This document shows, piece by piece, positions 6,402 through 10,180 of a stretch of 10,180 nt of DNA (its first letter is position 1; each line of letters starts with the position of its first letter). The notes under the pieces were generated by a model. The model saw nothing but the letters and a program-made list of their open reading frames with translations, made no database searches and was not told the DNA's origin. The stretch comes from Acetobacteraceae bacterium (GTDB lineage Bacteria; Pseudomonadota; Alphaproteobacteria; Acetobacterales; Acetobacteraceae): positions 1 to 10,180 of the forward strand of contig CANJSR010000154.1 in NCBI GenBank assembly GCA_947476855.1, in the 5' to 3' direction. The position numbers were made by a program, and so were the translations under genes.

Positions 6402-7457
6402 TCAGCGCAGGCCGGCGTTCAGGCGGTCGAGCGCCGACTGGCCCGGGATCAGAACGCTCTCGTCGAGTTCGTTCAGCGGGGTATCGACCGTGCGGAGATG
6501 ACCGTGCAGGTCCTTGGGCTCGGGGTCGACATAGAGCAGACCCGTTACGATTTCACCCTCGGCGCTGCGCTCCTGCAGATAGGTCAGGGCCGCGACACGG
6601 TCATGCACGTCGTAGTCCGTGTGCAGCTTCCGCAGCTTGAGGATGGAACCGTCGTGCTGGGTCACCAGTTCGACCGTGCCCGGGTCATAGTCGACCGTGA
6701 TCTCCTCACGGCCCAGGATCACGTCCATGCGGTTCACCGCCTCGTTATGCTCACGGACATAATCGAAGCTTTTGGTGGAACCTTCGTGATTGTTGAACGC
6801 CACGCAGGGGGAGATGCAGTCGATGAAGGCCGCGCCGCCGTGCCGCAGCGCGCCCATGATCAGTGGCACCAACTGCGACTTGTCGCCCGAGAAGCTGCGC
6901 GCGACGTAGGTGGCGCCGAGCTGAAGGGCCATGCTGGCGAGGTCGATGGGGTCGTCGCTGTTGATGACGCCCCGCTTGGACTTCGCGCCCTTGTCGGACG
7001 TCGCCGAGAACTGCCCCTTGGTCAGGCCATACACGCCGTTGTTCTCGACGATGTAGGTCATGTTGATGCCGCGGCGCATGGCATGGGCGAACTGGCCGAT
7101 GCCGATGGACGCGCTGTCGCCGTCTCCGGACACACCCAAGTAGACCAGGTCGCGGTTGGCGAGGTTGGCCCCGGTCAGCACCGACGGCATGCGACCGTGC
7201 ACCGAGTTGAACCCGTGCGACGCGCCCAGGAAGTAGGTGGGCGTCTTCGAGGAGCAGCCGATGCCGGACAGCTTCGCGATCCGATGGGGCTGGACATCAA
7301 GCTCGAAGCAGGCGCGCACGATGGCGGCGCTGATCGAGTCGTGGCCGCAGCCGGCGCACAGGGTCGAGACCGGTCCTTCGTAGTCCCGGCGGGTGTAGCC
7401 CAGAGCGTTCTTCTGCAGCTCCGGATGATGGAGCTTCGGCTTCGGAATGAAGGTCAT
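6402..7457 (-). CDS. korB: 2-oxoacid:ferredoxin oxidoreductase, beta subunit
   Basis: This is the catalytic thiamine-pyrophosphate subunit of a 2-oxoacid:ferredoxin oxidoreductase, 351 residues, soluble and cytoplasmic. It oxidatively decarboxylates a 2-oxoacid to the acyl-CoA, passing electrons to ferredoxin, or runs in reverse to fix CO2. The [4Fe-4S] cysteines are C34 and C37 (CAGCGHD), C68 (GIGCSSKT) and C218 (ISPC). The TPP/Mg2+ motif begins GDGDSASIG at 111 and ends in NNGVYGLTKGQ at 139-149. The start is ATG at 7457, overlapping the korA stop (ATGA), with an AAGGTGG ribosome-binding sequence a few bases before. It has about 60-70 residues beyond the core domain at the C-terminus, somewhat longer than many beta subunits. 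Pairing with the gamma-alpha fusion korA suggests 2-oxoglutarate as substrate, but pyruvate or another 2-oxoacid cannot be excluded from sequence alone. Confidence 0.93.
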   Translation of the reverse strand: MTFIPKPKLHHPELQKNALGYTRRDYEGPVSTLCAGCGHDSISAAIVRACFELDVQPHRIAKLSGIGCSSKTPTYFLGASHGFNSVHGRMPSVLTGANLANRDLVYLGVSGDGDSASIGIGQFAHAMRRGINMTYIVENNGVYGLTKGQFSATSDKGAKSKRGVINSDDPIDLASMALQLGATYVARSFSGDKSQLVPLIMGALRHGGAAFIDCISPCVAFNNHEGSTKSFDYVREHNEAVNRMDVILGREEITVDYDPGTVELVTQHDGSILKLRKLHTDYDVHDRVAALTYLQERSAEGEIVTGLLYVDPEPKDLHGHLRTVDTPLNELDESVLIPGQSALDRLNAGLR

Positions 7458-9313
7458 GACGCCACCTTGCGGAACGGAACGACTTTGTCGCCATCGATGC
7501 GATCGGTGATCGCCTCGACGATGAAGCGGGCGGTGATGGGCGTGCCGTCGTAATGCACGACCTTGGCCAGCTTGCGGGGATCGATCTCAAGCTCATTGAC
7601 CAGCAGGGACCGCATCTGGCCGTCGCGGTTCTGTTCGATCATGAACACGACGTCGTGGTCCTCGATGAACGCCGCGACCTCATCACCGAAGGGGAAGCCG
7701 CGCAGGCGCATCAGGTCGAGGTTCACGCCCTTGTCGGCCAGGATCAGGTCGGCCTCGTTCATCGCCGGGCTGGTGGAGCCATAGTAGATGGCGCCCAGGC
7801 GGGTGGCGGTGGTGGAGGAGCGGATGACGGCCGGCGGAACCAGAGTGCGGGCGGTGTGGTGCTTCTTCTGCAGCCGCTCCATGTTCTCCTGGTAGTCAGC
7901 GCCCTCCTCGGAATACCGCGCCATGCGGTCCTTGGAGGTGCCACGCGTGAAGAACGCGCCCTTGGAAGGATGGGTGCCGGGATAGGTGCGGTAGGTGATG
8001 CCGTCGCCGTCCACATCGAGGTAGCGGCCGAAGCGCTTGCCGGATTCAAGGTCGGCGGCGGTCATGACCTTGCCGCGGTCCATCTTGCGGTTGTCGTCCC
8101 AGGTCAGCGGCTTGCAGAGCCGATCGTTCATGCCGATTTCAAGGTCGAGCATGACGAAGATCGGGGTCTGCAACCGGTCGGCCAGGTCGAAGGACAGGGC
8201 GCCGAACTCAAAGCACTCGTAGGGGTCCTCGGGGATCAGCAGGACGTGCTTGGTATCGCCATGGGACGCGTAGGCGCAGGAAAGAATGTCGGTCTGCTGG
8301 GTGCGGGTCGGCATCCCGGTGGACGGGCCGGACCGCTGCACGTCGAAGATGACGGCCGGAATTTCAGCAAAATACGCCAGCCCGATGAACTCCTGCATCA
8401 GGGAGATGCCGGGGCCAGACGTCGCGGTGAAGGCCCGGGCGCCGTTCCAGGCGGCGCCGATGACCATGCCGATCGAAGCCAGCTCGTCCTCCGCCTGCAC
8501 GATGGCGAAGTTGTTCTTCCCATCCGCGCCGCGGCGGAACCGGTTGCAGTAGTTGATGAAGCCTTCCGCCAGAGACGAAGACGGCGTGATCGGATACCAG
8601 GCGCAGACCGTGGCGCCGCCATAGACGGCCCCGAGGGAAGCCGCGGTGTTGCCGTCGATGAAGATGCGGTCGCCCACGGTATCGGCGCGTTTTGTCTTCA
8701 GCTTGATCGGGTCGTCGAGGTTCGCCTTCACCCACTCGATGCCCATGTGCAGGGCCTGGATGTTGGCGCTGATCAGCTTGTCCCGGCCCTTGAACTGCTC
8801 CGCGAGCAGTTGCTCCACCGCGGCGAAGTCCATGTCCAGCAGGCAGGCGATGGCGCCGAGGCCGACGATGTTCTTGAAAAGCTGGCGCTGGCGGGGATCG
8901 CTGTACGCCTCATTCGTCATGCGGGTCAGCGGCACGCCCACGACGACGATGTCGTTGCGGAACTTCGACGGCGCCATCGGCTTGGTGTTGTCGTAGAACA
9001 GGTAGCCGCCGGGAACGATGGACTTCACGTCCTCATCCCAGGTCTGCGGGTTCATCGCGACCATCAGGTCGACGCCGCCGCCGCGTGCCGCCATGTGGCC
9101 GTCGCCCGAGATGCGGACTTCGTACCAGGTCGGCAGACCCTGGATGTTGGAGGGGAAGATGTTGCGCGGCGTCGCCGTGATGCCCATGCGAAGCACGGAC
9201 TTCGCGAACAGCGCGTTGGCGCTGGCCGACCCGGATCCGTTCACGTTCGCGAACTTGACGACGAAGTCGTTGACCCGCTGGAGACCTTCCACGCGGTCTA
9301 GGATTTGCAGCAT
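7454..9313 (-). CDS. korA: 2-oxoacid:ferredoxin oxidoreductase, fused gamma-alpha subunit
   Basis: This 619-residue soluble protein fuses the gamma domain (about residues 15-200, starting VNDFVVKFANVNGSGSASAN) to the alpha subunit (from about 220). The alpha part shows YPITPSSSLAE (240-250), QAEDELAS (273-280) and TSGPGISLMQEF (298-309), the usual signature of the pyruvate/2-oxoglutarate:ferredoxin oxidoreductase alpha family. Residues 440-490 contain the TYRTYPGTHPSKGAFFTRGT segment typical of KorA proteins. I take ATG 9313 as start because homology begins there and GGAGA lies just upstream; the open frame reaches 9397, but those 28 residues are an out-of-frame reading of the preceding gene. 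It overlaps that gene by 16 bp and korB by 4 bp. It forms the active enzyme with KorB; the alpha-beta type with fused gamma is found in both bacteria and archaea. Confidence 0.93.
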   Translation of the reverse strand: MLQILDRVEGLQRVNDFVVKFANVNGSGSASANALFAKSVLRMGITATPRNIFPSNIQGLPTWYEVRISGDGHMAARGGGVDLMVAMNPQTWDEDVKSIVPGGYLFYDNTKPMAPSKFRNDIVVVGVPLTRMTNEAYSDPRQRQLFKNIVGLGAIACLLDMDFAAVEQLLAEQFKGRDKLISANIQALHMGIEWVKANLDDPIKLKTKRADTVGDRIFIDGNTAASLGAVYGGATVCAWYPITPSSSLAEGFINYCNRFRRGADGKNNFAIVQAEDELASIGMVIGAAWNGARAFTATSGPGISLMQEFIGLAYFAEIPAVIFDVQRSGPSTGMPTRTQQTDILSCAYASHGDTKHVLLIPEDPYECFEFGALSFDLADRLQTPIFVMLDLEIGMNDRLCKPLTWDDNRKMDRGKVMTAADLESGKRFGRYLDVDGDGITYRTYPGTHPSKGAFFTRGTSKDRMARYSEEGADYQENMERLQKKHHTARTLVPPAVIRSSTTATRLGAIYYGSTSPAMNEADLILADKGVNLDLMRLRGFPFGDEVAAFIEDHDVVFMIEQNRDGQMRSLLVNELEIDPRKLAKVVHYDGTPITARFIVEAITDRIDGDKVVPFRKVAS

Positions 9314-10180
9314 GCGCTCTCCGCCTGTGCCACGTCGATCAGGAAACGATGCATGTCCCACGCGCCGGTCGGGCAACGTTCCGCGCAGAGACCGCAATGG
9401 AGGCAGACGTCCTCGTCCTTCGCCATGATGCGGCCGGTCTTGAGCGGCACCGACACGTAGAGATCCTGCGTCAGATTATGCGCCGGCGCATTCAGGCGCG
9501 TGCGAAGTTCGGCTTCCTCACCGTTCTCGGTGAAGGTGATGCAGTCGACCGGACAGATGTCCACGCAGGCATCGCACTCGATGCACAGCTTGTCGCTGAA
9601 CACGGTCTGCACGTCGCAGTTCAGGCAGCGCTGGGCTTCCTGGAAGGCCAGCTTCTCATCGAAGCCAAGCTCGACCTCCGACTTGATGTCCTTCAGCGCG
9701 ACGAACTTGTCGCGATGGGGCACCTTGAAGCGGAGATCCAACGACACGTCGTTGTCATAGCTCCACTCATGGATGCCCATCTTCTGGCTGGTCAGGTTGA
9801 CCATCGGGGGCGGGCGGTTGGCGATGTCCTCCCCCTGGCAGAACATGTGGATCGATATCGCCGCCTGATGGCCATGTGCGACGGCCCAGATGATGTTCTT
9901 CGGGCCGAACGCGGCGTCGCCACCGAAGAACACCTTGGGATGGGTGGACTGGAAAGTCACCTCGTCAACCTTGGGCATGTCCCAGCGGTCATCGAACTCC
10001 AGACCGATATCACGCTCGATCCAGGGGAAGGCATTTTCCTGCCCAACCGCGACCAGCACGTCGTCGCACTCGATCAGCACGTCCGGCTCGCCGGTCGGGA
10101 CGAGCGTGCGCCGGCCCTTCTCGTCGCGCCGCGCCTCCACCTTCTCGAACAGCACGCCGGTCAGCCGGCCGTTGTCGTGC
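9298..10180 (-). CDS. GltD-type FAD/NAD(P) oxidoreductase with C-terminal 2[4Fe-4S] ferredoxin domain (5' end outside window)
   Basis: Only the last 293 residues are visible; the gene enters from the right edge. The first 120 residues are the end of a pyridine nucleotide-disulphide type flavoprotein like the glutamate synthase small subunit: DDVLVAVGQ (39-47) and the FAD-binding FFGGDAAFGPKNIIWAVAHGHQAA (84-107). A linker with RCLNC (C185, C188) leads into a ferredoxin domain with two four-cysteine sets, C199/C202/C205/C209 and C259/C262/C265/C269. About 50 residues separate the two sets, more than in short ferredoxins. The protein ends in ACCKS. Being translationally coupled to korA, it likely passes electrons between NAD(P)H and ferredoxin or directly to KorAB. 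This recalls the iron-sulfur flavoprotein subunit described with KorAB in Thauera aromatica. GltD proper is unlikely because no large glutamate synthase subunit is seen and the ferredoxin tail is not part of GltD. Direction of electron flow is unknown. Confidence 0.88.
   Translation of the reverse strand, partial: HDNGRLTGVLFEKVEARRDEKGRRTLVPTGEPDVLIECDDVLVAVGQENAFPWIERDIGLEFDDRWDMPKVDEVTFQSTHPKVFFGGDAAFGPKNIIWAVAHGHQAAISIHMFCQGEDIANRPPPMVNLTSQKMGIHEWSYDNDVSLDLRFKVPHRDKFVALKDIKSEVELGFDEKLAFQEAQRCLNCDVQTVFSDKLCIECDACVDICPVDCITFTENGEEAELRTRLNAPAHNLTQDLYVSVPLKTGRIMAKDEDVCLHCGLCAERCPTGAWDMHRFLIDVAQAESACCKS

Noticed and set aside
7980..8030. DVDGDGIT in KorA resembling a calcium-binding EF-hand loop
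   Set aside because: It lies within a segment (with TYRTYPGTHPSKG) that I recall as common in KorA proteins; no helix-loop-helix pair is evident.
7553..9301. 582-codon plus-strand open frame opposite korA
   Set aside because: Antisense shadow of a strongly supported gene; composition dominated by Gly, Val, Asp, Arg, His with no recognisable domain.
9314..9397. 28-residue N-terminal extension of korA
   Set aside because: It lies wholly within the ferredoxin-domain coding region of the preceding gene in another frame, and family similarity begins at the ATG at 9313.

Overview
The window is a GC-rich stretch in which every convincing gene lies on the minus strand, so transcription runs from high to low coordinates. 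The gene types, high GC and dense NTGA/TGATG stop-start overlaps suggest an alphaproteobacterium, perhaps Rhodospirillales. This is inference from style and gene content; there is no rRNA or other phylogenetic marker here. I see no tRNA, rRNA, CRISPR array, insertion sequence or phage gene.

Right part (about 6402-10180): three overlapping genes form an oxidoreductase unit. First is the C-terminal part of an FAD/NAD(P)-dependent GltD-type oxidoreductase with a built-in 2[4Fe-4S] ferredoxin domain (cut by the right edge). Next is korA, a fused gamma+alpha subunit of a 2-oxoacid:ferredoxin oxidoreductase, then korB, its thiamine-pyrophosphate and [4Fe-4S] beta subunit. Together they look able to move electrons between a 2-oxoacid (2-oxoglutarate is the best guess), ferredoxin and NAD(P)H.

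Middle (6268-6401): a 134-bp gap, the only real intergenic region. It holds a perfect 9-bp GC hairpin just after korB, a weak promoter candidate, and a clear Shine-Dalgarno in front of the GTG start of the next gene.

Left part (1-6267): ten genes of a multisubunit cation/proton antiporter (Mnh/Mrp) module in the order E-F-G-[DUF4040+MbhE]-B-C-D-D'-small membrane protein-D''. This is not the classical Mrp A-B-C-D-E-F-G order. There is no full-length MrpA; its C-terminal part stands alone, and three NuoL/M/N-type antiporter subunits are present or begun. Order and content are closer to the antiporter half of Mbh/Mbs-type membrane complexes (A to H) than to a textbook Mrp operon. The last antiporter gene runs off the left edge, so it is unknown whether hydrogenase-like or complex-I-like redox subunits follow.

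Taken together, the window pairs a soluble low-potential electron module (2-oxoacid/ferredoxin/NAD(P)H) with a membrane ion-translocating module in the same direction. Whether they work together or are only neighbours is the main open question.
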